A DNA stretch of 64,000 nucleotides from Dasyornis broadbenti (taxonomy: Eukaryota > Chordata > Aves > Passeriformes > Dasyornithidae), in assembly GCA_013397935.1 (NCBI GenBank), contig VZRN01003448.1:680147-744146 (forward strand), in the 5' to 3' direction. Shown one piece after another: positions 42,345-53,825 of the stretch. The stretch's first letter is position 1, and each line of letters begins with the position of its first letter. The position numbers and the translations under genes are program-made. Under the pieces are notes generated by a model. The model searched no databases, had not been told where the DNA came from, and saw nothing but the letters and a program-made list of their open reading frames with translations.

Positions 42345-42363
42345 TTTTTTTTTTTTTTTTTTT
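42345..42363. repeat. Poly-T tract, 19 bases
   Basis: Uninterrupted T after AGTTG, about 65 bases upstream of a plus-sense CR1 tail. It does not look like part of that element. Confidence 0.88.
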
Positions 42364-42425
42364 CCTAGTATAAAACCCTTTCAGAGATGGTCATACATGA
42401 AAGGAGTCCAAATCTGCTGATGCTC

Positions 42426-42552
42426 AAGATCAGCTTGGACAGGGCTTTGGGCAGCCTGGTCTAGTGGAAAATGTCCCTGCCCATTGCAGGAGGCTGGAAT
42501 TAGATGATTTTTAAGATCCCTTCCAGCACAAACTATTTTATGCCTCTATGAG
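42426..42552 (+). mobile_element. CR1 LINE 3' tail, sense on plus strand
   Basis: CAGCTTGGACAGGGCTTTGG, GCAGCCTGGTCTAGTGGAAA, ATGTCCCTGCCCATTGCAGG, GGCTGGAATTAGATGATTTT and AAGATCCCTTCCAGCACAAA follow the forward CR1 3' end. The terminal part is decayed to ATTTTATGCCTCTATGA. About 125 bases survive, antisense to LRP1B. Confidence 0.93.
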
Positions 42553-43042
42553 ATATGGATTTATTTTTTTTTTAAAGGAAGTTTGAGGTAATTCTGGGTG
42601 CTGCATCACTGCCTTTTCCTCACAATTGATTCCTCAGGTGCAATTTTGTGTCTTAGCTTTCTTCTCCATAATGGAAAAGGAACATTTCCCTTGACTGTGC
42701 ATGAAGGTTGTCAGCTATTTACTGTCATACAAAAATCAGACTGAAAAAAGTAAAATCTCCCTAAAGAATCTTACAGTATTTTTATACACTCAAAATTGTA
42801 AGCCTGCTGGCAGCTAAAACATGGCCACAAATACAGCTGAGTCACAGAAAAACAGAATAAACACACCATGATTTATGGCTTTATGATTTACCCCAGAAAA
42901 GCCACTGAGCTGTCTGGATGACTGCAATTTTCTCTTGCTTTCTCGACTTGGATTGCTACCAATTAGAGCAAACTATTTTAAGCCTTTTGAAAACTAATTC
43001 TTTAAAAAAAAAAAACCCTACAAAAACAAAACAAACAAAAAA

Positions 43043-43067
43043 NNNNNNNNNNNNNNNNNNNNNNNNN
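43043..43067. other. Assembly gap (25 N) inside an A-rich tract
   Basis: Twenty-five N flanked on both sides by A-rich low-complexity sequence (about 43003-43042 and 43068-43105). The round size suggests a placeholder rather than a measured length. Any reading frame across it is meaningless. Confidence 0.99.
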
Positions 43068-43624
43068 AAAAAAAAAAAAAAAACAAACCAAAAACACAAC
43101 AAAACTGTAGGATGCAGACAGGACAAGATAAAGCTATTTGACTATAAGAAAAGGAACTAAAAAGTGCTCAGCATCCCTCAGCGCTAAGGGCAGTGACCCA
43201 GGAGTGCCAGGCTCTGTGAGCCATCCCTCCCTGGCAGCAGCACTTCATAACCCAGGCTCAGGTGTGAAGGCTGCACCATTTGCATTGACCTGTGAGTCAA
43301 TGGTGTGAGAAGACTTGAAGACGGATTAGATCCTGTTGCTCCTCCATCTACAGCTTTCCCCCTGTGAGGCCAAGGGCTCTCCCCTCAGCCATTTGTCCTG
43401 CACAGCCTCCAGCGGGTTTTGCAAGGAGCAGCTGCAGCAGATCCCTGCAGCAGCCTCAGCTGTGCTGCCCTCCCCGTGGCTGCATTACGGATGCTGGCTG
43501 TGTACCTAAGGCGTGCTCTCGTCTTTCTGGGTGCTGCTTCTGACAGCAGCGTGCCAAAAAACAGAGAGACGAGGCCTTAAAGGTCAAGGAATATTATAGG
43601 CATCATTCCAACTTCTCATCAGCT

Positions 43625-43696
43625 CAAAAAAAAAACCAAAAAAACAAAAAAAACAAAAAAAAACCAAACAACAACAACAAAAAAAAAAACAATCAC
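43625..43696. repeat. A-rich low-complexity tract with CAA units
   Basis: A-runs separated by C or CC, then CAACAACAACAA and a further A-run. Similar in make-up to the sequence around the assembly gap 560 bases away. Confidence 0.85.
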
Positions 43697-46600
43697 CAAA
43701 CTTCTTTTTTCTTTAAGCTTTACTTAGTCAAGGTTGACCTTCTAGCTTATTAAGGAACATTTATCTGTTTCAGGTTTCCAGCTCTTGTAAGGAAATATGA
43801 AATGTTAAATAAAATGTTTAAATCCGTACACATGCTTGAAGCAAGTACCGCCACACTCCACAGAAACAGTAAATTAGCCAAGTCTTTCTTCCAGCACCCT
43901 TTTCTGTGGCAGACTAAAGAACAGTGCTTTGAAATGGCTTCTTTTAATATTCTTGCTCATCTGCACCATCACTGTGAGCAATGCTGGCAAACAAGGAAAG
44001 GAACACTTGGAAGGCAGTCCTGTGCCCAAGCCCAGCACCAGGATTGTGCTCTCTCTCCTTCACAAGCAGAACGGACATTAAAAATGGCCTTTGTACCCAT
44101 CTTCCACACAGCTCTGCATCCTACCTTGCATATATATGAATTCTTTCTCCCTTTGAGATAGCTCTCATTTTTCCTGCTTTGGTGACTTGACCCTGACAAC
44201 CCAAACTTAAAACTAGAGGAGAAATTCCCTTTCATCTAAAACACCAAAAGAAGTATCAGTGGAATTTCTCCAATTTGGGGCTCAATATTCAGCAGTGTGT
44301 GCTGCATAATAGTTCCTGTCAACAACACCAGATGTGCTTCTAGTAGAAATAATTGGTTGGATATTTATTTATTGACATTTCAGATGACCGAACACTGTTA
44401 TCTCTTGATCTAAATCATCATTTGTACAATTTGCTATCTGAGCGAAGATCAAGGACCACGCCTGACCCCTTTTTAGAGCAGTCAGCAGTGTTTATTCATA
44501 GCTTGGAATCCTGATGTGGAATATGAAACTTCAGCTGCATTAATTTGGTCCAACTGCAGCTAAACAGTAGCAAAAGATTCTGGTTTAGGTCAGTATGAAA
44601 CACTCGCAGAAAGAGAATAAGCACATAGCTATTCCCAAAATCTACACCAAATTATCAATTTATAACAACCCAATGCATCAATTAATCCTGCAGCGTATAT
44701 TCCTAAATTTCTGCTCCAGTCTCTATAAAAGGCTTCCAGGGAACACAGGATTTTTCTCTGTCACACAACCTTGGGCCGGTTCTGGACAGGTAATTCACAA
44801 CAGCCTGCTCCTCTGGCCTGGACACAGGAAGCGTGGCTGAAAGGCCAGAGAAAATAAACTTCAAGGACCAAAATTTAATGCACATGGACAGAGAAGGAAC
44901 CGTTCATCACCTAAATTGTTTCGAAGCCCATCCTGGTCCTTAGGCTGGAGACAGTGGCTTGCTCATATAGCGCAAATTTAAAGATAGGGCTCTTGACATG
45001 GTAGATTAGGCTCTCCTTCCACGCATTTTGCTTGCTGTGTAATTTGATCATTAACAATCTTTGTGCCAGTTCCAGATAAGAATGTCCTTAATGTCTTTTA
45101 AAGGCAGCATTTCTTTTTTTTCCTCCTGAAATAAAAACCTTTTCAGGATATTTCTTTTTAACACAAATTTTCCTGCTGCCAGTATTAGTAATATATCAAT
45201 TATTTAAGTGAAATAAATGCATCTGTTAATGTGTTTAATTAAGCACACAAAGCTCCTTATTTGATGTTATTTGTATTTAAGATTTCCTGTTTTCCCTGAA
45301 GTATTTATTATCCAAGGCATGACTCTTCTAATCTTAGACATACTCTGGGACTGAAGTACTATTTTATATCAGCATTTCTCAGCTGCTTTTATCATGAATA
45401 AATATATTACAAGCCATGTTAATGAGCTGTTTAGTATTCATATATTGGACTTTCCCTCATTTTATATGGAAATACTACTATAAAAATTCTAAGAATACTA
45501 GTTTTATGTGCACGATAATGATGAGATTCAAAGCAAATAAGGAGGAGAAAAATCTGTGGTGGCAGTGAATATGAAATGGATTAGTGCATCGTCAATGTGC
45601 TTTACATTGGTATAAAATTATTAAGCATGTAATTAAGTAGGATCAATGGCACTGTTTGTTTTGGGGGTAATGTTTTAGCTATTTTAGATGTGTCATCTTT
45701 AAGAATTTAATTTCACACTTTAATGATCTTCTTGTAATTTCCTCCTCCTGCCATGAAGTCACACAGTCAGGATATGCATGACATCCGCTACATATCAAGG
45801 AGTGACCCAGACGAAAGGCCAGGCCAAAGTCACCGTGAAGGAAGAGGAGAACAAGGCAAATTAAATAATTTTGTAAATACAAAGGTAGTTCATTTCAGCT
45901 GCCCTTATTCATCAGACACATTCAAATCCCTGGGACTGTTAGCAGGAATGAAGTTCTATAGTTACTTGCAGTGACTGCAGCTCTGACCTGGCTGACCTCG
46001 GAGACATCTCCAGCGCAGCCAAACTGAAATGAGATTTGGTGTTAGAGGAGCCTAATGAGTAAAACCATAGCCTTCAGTACATTTACATCTACAAGTAGAA
46101 ATAAAAATATCTAAAAACCTGGCTTTGGGTAAAGAGGGGAGAGAGAGTGAAGATTATTCTCTGTCTGGGATAGAGAACTCGTTACTGGTTACTGAATAAA
46201 AAACCAACGGTGAAAATCAGTCTGCTACTAAACTGAATTGTCTCATTTTGAACTGGGAATTACAAATCAATGGAACAAAGCCTTTGTTATGATGGAAAAC
46301 CCAGTTGTCTGAGCAGGTTCCCTTATTAATCTGATATGCTGGACAAAGCACATGCTGACACTGTGCTCCCAGCTCACTGCGTGTCCTCCTGCACATGACT
46401 TCCCAGGGACTGACGGCAGAGCCATGGACCCCAGCAACACTGGATTGAAAAGGGTTAGGAAGGTGGAGACAAATTCATTGAAAGGCAAAACAATAGGTGG
46501 TATTTTTTCTATGAAAATACAGTCAGAGCAGACAGATTTTGGTCTAGAATAATGTATTTTTTACTTTGTTATTGAACCAGGTGTTAGACCATATAACTGC

Positions 46601-48360
46601 TCTCTTAATAGTAGAGCAGATATCCATTATTTATATTATTCATTTTTTGTACCTCGTTTTTTTTGTACCTGCGCTCATTGGCTTCAGCTTATGAAGCGCA
46701 CTTGTAAATGAAGTTACCTCTCGGAAAATGAAGAGAACTGCCTTAGACAACTTTAGTCTAAATAGATTAAAAAATTGCCTCAAAGATCAATAGACTGGTA
46801 TAGAAGTAGAGCAGAGAAAATAAGAATCAGTTAGAAAATGCCATCCCAATATTCTCCATAGCCTGAGCACAAAGGCAGCAAGAGACACTCCTTGTAGCCC
46901 TGGCCTATTTATGAATGCCTAACAAGTGAAGGAAGAAGAAAAATTTTAGAGGTAATTTTATAACACTATGAAAAAATAGGCTTCTTCTCCTCCCCTCCCC
47001 CAGAATTTGTTACAACACCTAAATAATGAAAAATAAGTTTGCCACATCTTTACGCTGCAGCAACTCATGTTATTGCAAATCCACCATTAAGAGCTCTGCT
47101 TGTGCCTTTAATGAGGTTATAAATGGCAGATGGTAAAAATTAATTTAGCATTCTCTGAGAGGAGGCATAAACACAAACTTGGGTCCAATCCTGTAAGTGG
47201 GTGCTCTCATGAGTACACCTAACTTGAAATTACCTCATATTCAGCATATCCCAAGTTTTACATACAATTTAGGGCCTGTTTCTGAGGGCACAGCTCACAG
47301 GCCTCTGAAGTGGCTGCACGCGCACGTTGATGCATCTCTGAATAATGTAACATGAAGGTGCTTAGCGATTCAGGCTTGAAAGTGTTTCATTTGGCACAGT
47401 TAAGTTTCCCCCAGAACTACTTGGGCATGAGTAAGAGCTGCTAAAACATGGACTCTCTGGATTAGCTCTGTACATCTGTAAGTTAACACAAGGAATTAAA
47501 TCCTTGTTAAATCTCAATTTGTTGAAATTATTTTTTATCTTTTCCTTTTCTGCTTTATTAAGTTACAGTCCTTTGTCATAACTATGTACTACTCTTTGTG
47601 AGCAGAGGTTTCGGTCTTGCACTGTTTCTTCATCTATAGCAAAGAATCTTCTGTGCTAAAAGTACTGTGCATATCATCACTAAAAATATATATAAGCTCT
47701 TACTTTACATCACTGCCCTATTTTCAAAAAGAGCAATTTTATTTTTCTTCCAGAAATTTATCTGCTTGCTAACGAGAGTTGTGTTCATCCATAATTTTGA
47801 AGGGGAACAAAAATTATTATTACTTTGGCAATTTTAAGTGACAAATAAAGAATTCTATCCAGCCCTCTACTTAAATACATGACATTTCTGCCAGTGTAGG
47901 ATCTAGAGGCCAGATGTATCACTGTAATTATAAACATTTGTGAAGAGCCTCAGTGCAAGTGGGGCCCTCAGTGAAGTGGCATCACCTCAGATAAAGATCT
48001 TTCAAGCCATTTCATACCCAAGATTGCTGTAATTTATAAATCCCTGCATTATCAAAAATTACCTTTTCATGCCAGCAGAGCCAAGAAGGGTTTTGATGAT
48101 GCTATAAGACTTAGGGTTTTTTTTTTCTAAATATGTTTCTACATTTTATCAATGCCCAACCAATACACAATGCTGTGATACAACAACTTCTCACCCCCCT
48201 GGGACCAAAGCTATTCCTGGCAGGGAAAGCAATGACGGCCTAAAAATCAACACCATCACAATCAGCTGTGGGATTTGGCTGAATTATCCTGCATAAGGTG
48301 CATTCCTCATCTCCCAAAATATTCTCTTTTCCAGATGCTGACTATTGACCAGCAGCAGCA

Positions 48361-48780
48361 TGAGAAGACAGCAAGACACAAAGGATTGTTAATGGGAAGA
48401 TAAAAACTGAGACAGAAAATGAAGGAGTCAAAGTTTGGATTTCAGCGAAACAGATGAGACCTAGGAGATGGCAAAGAGAACCTGTCGAGGATAATGAGAG
48501 AGGAAAAATCAAGGAATATGGAGAAGGAAAAATAGTTTTCATAGCAGTGTCAGTAGTTTGTCAGCAGAACTAAGAAAAAAAAAAGGCAAGAAAAGCGTGA
48601 AAGTAATGAATAAAGCAATGGCAAGGATTAGGCAGAGACAAAATATTGTGTGAAAATGCAGAGCTAGAGTGAAAGAGCTCAACTGATGTACAGAAGGCCC
48701 TGAGAGATTTGCAAGGACATAAATATGAAAGAGGAGAAGAGAAAATAAGTAATAAAACTGTTGTTTAGGAGAACACAAAT
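48361..48780. other. Purine-skewed tract (about 72% A+G on plus over 420 bp)
   Basis: By hand count, 119 of 420 bases are C or T. The skew is even across the tract and is not a simple repeat. In LRP1B sense (minus) it is pyrimidine-rich. The two minus-strand frames over it are hydrophobic only because pyrimidine-rich codons encode F, L, S and P. Confidence 0.85.
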
Positions 48781-51039
48781 TAAATGGATTGTAAATAAAC
48801 GTGCATGGAAATGGGGACCAAAATATCACGAAGAGTTTCTAAAACAAGCCTAAACAAACCCCCCTCTCTCTATCCACACATCTCTGCTCCCTCACTTGCC
48901 TAATGACCAGTTCCTGCCCCTTTTTTGGGCAGACAGACATTTTCTGCCCCTATTTATCTCACTGGTGCAGTTCTTTGATCCACAGGGCTCCTGTTTAGCT
49001 CCTCACTGGGGTCTCCTGAACTGCCAGTGCAAGAGGCACATCCCTCCTGTGAAACCAGAGAACGTCATCTGAACCTGAAAGACAGCCCACGCTCAAACTG
49101 TGCTTAACACTGAAACAAGTGTCTGACTTGTGGCCAAATGTTGCCCAGAAGGTCAATGCTGAGAAAGAAAAAAAAAAAAGGGAAAAAAGAAGCCCCTTAG
49201 GCTTAGTTTAACAACCAGCAAAAGCTCAGGAAAGACAAACTGAGCCAAGTTTTTCCATAACTTCTCTCCACATGTGCAATTTGGTCTCTTTTTTTGGATG
49301 TAATTTATAGCTTAGCTATGAAAATAAAATTGCTTTGGGTTAGAAATGTGAAAACAGTCTTTGTCAAAGTATGCATTACTTTTAAAGGTTTTTCAAAAGA
49401 TTGATCTTTTAATTTTCTCGTCTTATGAGTATATGTCCCATTAGATCTGCTTCTGTGTAGGAATTGCAATTTTAGCAAGCAATTAATCCATAAATGAGCT
49501 ATTTCAGAGCTTTAGGTATTGGGCATCACCCTTCAAAGGCTCCGTGCTGGCCTTGGATTACATCTCCATGTTTCCACAGACTTCAAAAGAAGCTCATTTT
49601 GCCGGCAATCATTTAATTGAATTCCCCGTGAATCACTTTGGAAAATCATGCTCAGGATAATCAGGCATAGCAAACAAGGAAGGTAATATTTCTAATAACC
49701 ACGTCACTGAGAGATGCAATGACCTTTACATCCTTCAACACTGAACTTCTTGTGGCTTACTTTATTCCAAAGGAAAATATGCAGCCAGAGAGCCACTGAA
49801 ATGATACTTCTTTGATCCTGGACCTCTTGCCAGGCTTGCCAGGGCTGCTGAGTTTCTGCGCAATCACAGTACCATGATTCCCCATGTAGCTCTCATCTCT
49901 GACACAGACCAGAAACTTTGTGGGTTTGACACCATCAACACCCCAAATTCATAGTTACAAATATTTAATATTTTGCACCATGTGCAAAGGCAAAATGAAA
50001 TCAATTTTTTTGTATTATGCTGCATTTTATGTACTCAGATGTTGCCACAAACTCTAGCGCTTTACTGAGTACAAGGGAAAATCTTGTATAAAGATATTCT
50101 CATATGAGCTGAAAGCATTTAAAAAACAAAGGAATTCTTCTTTCTTAAACTTTTTGTGCACCACAGAAACCTCCTGCTACACATTTGCAAGGCATGAATT
50201 ATTCCTAGTGCACCAGAAATGAGCTCACCTCACCAAAACCATTTGCCTACAGTAAAAGTTAATGTAACTGTTACTATTGGTAAGGTATAAATAACTGTTT
50301 AAATACCTGCTTATGTAACACACTAAGTTCAGACTGATAACAAAAATTAAAGTCTTCAACTACTTTTTAAGGTAATTGTATCTAGCTGGAATTGGTTTGG
50401 TTGTTTGGACGATGTAAAGGACAATGTTAAAGAACATTCAGACTGGAATCTAGAGTGAAATGAACATACTGAATAGAAAATAAGGTAGGAACAAAAAAAT
50501 TAATCAAGCAACAAAGCACAAAATGTAACTGAGTATTTTTAGTCTTTAAAATGCTTTAAAGAAAATTAGAAGAACCAAGTAATTCTATTCCCTGAAAAAT
50601 TCCAGTGTTTACCTGACTGTAGCAGGGCACTTTCAAAATAATTATTCAAGAAAAAATACTTTTTATTCACAAAGCTGAAATTGCAGCCTCCTACTTAATG
50701 AAGCTGCTGGGGGCCAAGCCCCTGTTGCCAGCCCTTTTACAGCTCAGGCAGCAGTGTCTGACTCACCAGCAATGAGACTCTCTAGACTCCTGATTCCAGC
50801 TGGACAGACTCACACCTTGCTCTTCCAAGATCCTGACATCCAGTCGGGTGTAAATTTTAGTTCCCACAGTGCTACCTGACGCTGTCTAATCCCACCAAGT
50901 ATTTAAAGCCACTCTTCCTCACAAAAAGTGAACAAACTAGTTTTTTTCAGAGAAGGCAACCACTTAAAACCCAGTGATGGGACAATGGGCTTACACCTCA
51001 GAAGGAACATTACAGTCTGTGGGGAAATTATAAAAAGGA

Positions 51040-51103
51040 ATTGCCTCTAAATGTCCTCTGAAACCTCACATCAGTGAGGTTTCAGAGGACATTTAGAGGC
51101 AAT
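51040..51103. repeat. Perfect fold-back: 30-bp inverted repeat with 4-base loop
   Basis: The left arm 51040-51069 begins ATTGCCTCTAAATGTCCTCT and the right arm 51074-51103 is its exact reverse complement, separated by ATCA. There are no mismatches in 30 pairs. No terminal inverted repeats of a known transposon and no target-site duplication are seen. Confidence 0.98.
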
Positions 51104-51169
51104 CAGTGATCCCAAACACCAGCAAAAAGACCACAGCGTCAGTGATCCCATCACACCAGCAAAAAGACC
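51103..51169. repeat. Two-copy direct repeat directly after the fold-back
   Basis: TCAGTGATCCCAAACACCAG at 51103 and TCAGTGATCCCATCACACCA at 51139 begin two units, both ending CACCAGCAAAAAGACC. Period 36. The first seven bases, TCAGTGA, also occur across the loop of the fold-back at 51071-51077. Confidence 0.93.
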
Positions 51170-53570
51170 TTTCTTGCAGGGGCTGAGCTCTGTGGTTTCC
51201 CAAATGATGGAGTAAGGAGAAAACAGAGGGCAGAAGCTGAAGCCCAGGTCACGGTCACTGAGGTGTTTCCCACAGCGGAAGGGGGCAGAACACAGCAAGC
51301 TACCTGGATGGGGTGAAGCACAGCAGCCCTGACAGGCTACATGCCATTAAATAGCATGGCAAAGGCTCCAGCCATAATAAATATGTCTTTAGAAGTCTTT
51401 TCTTTACCAGTGCTCACCAAACACAGAAGCTTTGCCAGGGTAAACTGCAAGAAGAGCCTCAGTGGGAGGTGTGTTTGTTTCAGGTCTGTAAAAATAGTAT
51501 CAGGAAAGTTAATACTCCTTCAAAACACTCATCTTGTTCTGTCAGAAACACTTCTTCTCACCAGCTAACATAAAAGCTGGCAATATTGTATTGCTGCATT
51601 AAGCATTTAACTTAATTTTATGTAAACTAGCAGCAGTTTCATAAAAGTTGTTGGCATTTGTCATTTTGTTGTGGTTCATTTCCTACAAGAGCTGTAGAAG
51701 TTTTACACTACTGAGAGGAACAACCCTGAGACAGAGAGAAAAAGTGAGTACGCATTCATCATCTCAAAGCAGATTAAATTAATATCTGGCAAGTAAAAAG
51801 TTCAAAAATACTGCTGAAAAATAGGTGTAAGCAGTTATTTTACGTAGCAGATTCCTTGTTCAACAGTAACTAAACTCACCAAAGTTATAAAGAGTGAAAA
51901 CAAAAGTCCACATTTTTCCCCTCATGCCCAGCATTTTCTTCATTTACCTTTAGCAGCTTCATGGCAGTGTGTCTTCAATGTATGCACATGATTTATTGAT
52001 CTGGGATTTTCCAAAGCTACTAAAGAGTGGCTTGGGATCCCAGCTTCTATTGAATTTCAATGAATCTACTCATAAAATAATTAGGAGTTTTAGGAATTTT
52101 TATCTTTATTGTTTCATACCACAAAAGCAACATTGCATCCAATTATCTAATCCTTTGCTGGTAAAAGAACTACAACAGAGGTACGCAATTAACAATTTTT
52201 AAGCTTCTGAAAGTAGTCTCCCATAATTGGCATCCAGAGAATGAAAGACACTATTTTAGCAAACAAAGTGAGACTCAAGCTTTTGAACAAGGTACTTCTG
52301 GTTGCTGAATTTCTTTTGCTCTTCCAACTTCAGTTTAATCATGATTATAGAAGATGACATTCCCTCAAAATCCCAGAGAAAGATAATTATCAGAAATAAT
52401 TTCAACATGTTAACATAAGGCTACATCTACTCAGACTTCTAGAGACAGGGACCATTCAAATTTGATGATTTATTAATGGCAACTAGAGTTGTTTCAACTC
52501 AGGACCAGTCAGCCACAAATAAATTGTGTGGGTGGAAGGTATGCAAATAGTATTTGGATAACATTTAGGAAAGCTCAAATACCAGAACAGCGTCAGGATC
52601 ACAAACAAAGGGCAGTTGAGGACAACAGGAGAGACAAGAGTTGCAGTCTGGCTGTGCAGAATGAAAGGTTTTCAGGATTTTGTTGCTGCTAAAATAAGTG
52701 AGTGTCAGGCACTTTTGGACTTGGCAGTACCTTTTAGAGCTCCGCTAAAAGTAGCGGGAGATCTCACATTGTAGGATTTTCTTCCCTCTCATAGGTTATT
52801 CATGACATTCAAGCTGTATTTGGGGTTGGTTCTGATGGGCAGTTGTGCTGGTGTAGAGCTCTGCTGCCTGCAATCTGCCACAGATGGACACGAAAGAAGC
52901 TCAGGGGAACCTCGTGCCAGACCTCAAGTCTCTCTTCACAGGACAACCATCAGTGTTACAGCACCTGCCTGCACTGCACGGCTGAGAGACAACAAATCAG
53001 CCTTTGCTGGAACTGCTGCACCCTGAATTACAATGCCCAAACATAATCAGTGTGCACAGTTTCAAAGGGAAGATGTAGAAAATAAGCAATTTCTCTCCCT
53101 GCTCCTTTGTTTCACCTCGCCCTGGCACAATACATTCTGACAGAGAGGCGTTGGTGAGCTGAGATTTGAAAACAACATGCAAGCCAGATGAGTTCCGAAG
53201 CTGCAAACACACAGAAAAAGCCGTAAGTACTAAATGGAAGGAGTAATTTGCCAATGCACCTTTTAGATCTCAGCTCTGTTAGTAGGAGGCTGAGGAGAAA
53301 AGCAGGTAATAGCACATCACATCAAATATTTGTCTGGTTTCAGAAACCACGGTACTCCTTGGGCATGGCTTACTTAGGATGAATATGTTATTCTGAGGTA
53401 TAATTACGGAATATAAAACACACAGGAACCCCAAAATAACAATGTTATAAACTGGATCTTTAACATTTAATCAATTAGTGAAGTTCTCTACTTATGCCAC
53501 TATAGCAGTGTCTGAGATAGGCAAATACTTGCATCTTAAGACCGATACTAGTGGCAAGAATAGTAAAATA

Positions 53571-53649
53571 AGCAAAAAAATCCAATCAAAACACCAAAAA
53601 GAAAACAAACAGACAAAAAAATCCCAAAACCCAAAAAACCAACACCACT
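53571..53649. repeat. A/C-rich low-complexity tract
   Basis: A-runs interrupted by C, CC and occasional G or T over about 80 bases. Nearly free of G and T. Confidence 0.82.
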
Positions 53650-53800
53650 AAATCCACCTCCAAGAAAATGAGTATTACACCGATGTTTCTATGTAGTAAC
53701 TGCCTACAGCAGGCAGTAGTGAAGTCAGTAGATGATACAAATGGTTGTCACTACAACCATTATATTTTTTAACAGTGGATTTGAATTTTTTGATTGTCCC

Positions 53801-53825
53801 ACTCACCTGTAATTGTCAGGTGAGT
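53801..53825. repeat. Inverted repeat, 9-bp arms, 7-base loop
   Basis: ACTCACCTG at 53801-53809 and CAGGTGAGT at 53817-53825 are exact reverse complements around TAATTGT. Each strand therefore shows the sequence CAGGTGAGT, an ideal splice-donor match. No exon is recognised next to either. Confidence 0.93.

Larger units (their letters stand above)
39021..42425. other. Unique intronic DNA, no gene seen
   Basis: Holds an A/G low-complexity tract at 39543-39581, a CpG cluster at 41576-41646 and a T19 run at 42345-42363. Short frames lack domains. Confidence 0.7.

Noticed and set aside
42918..43160. 80-codon plus-strand frame across the assembly gap
   Set aside because: It is open only because of N and lysine-coding A-runs.
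48539..48829. Minus-strand frame encoding a hydrophobic, membrane-like peptide
   Set aside because: The F/L/S/P-rich make-up follows directly from the pyrimidine-rich strand of the skewed tract. No homologue is recognised and no splice context is seen.
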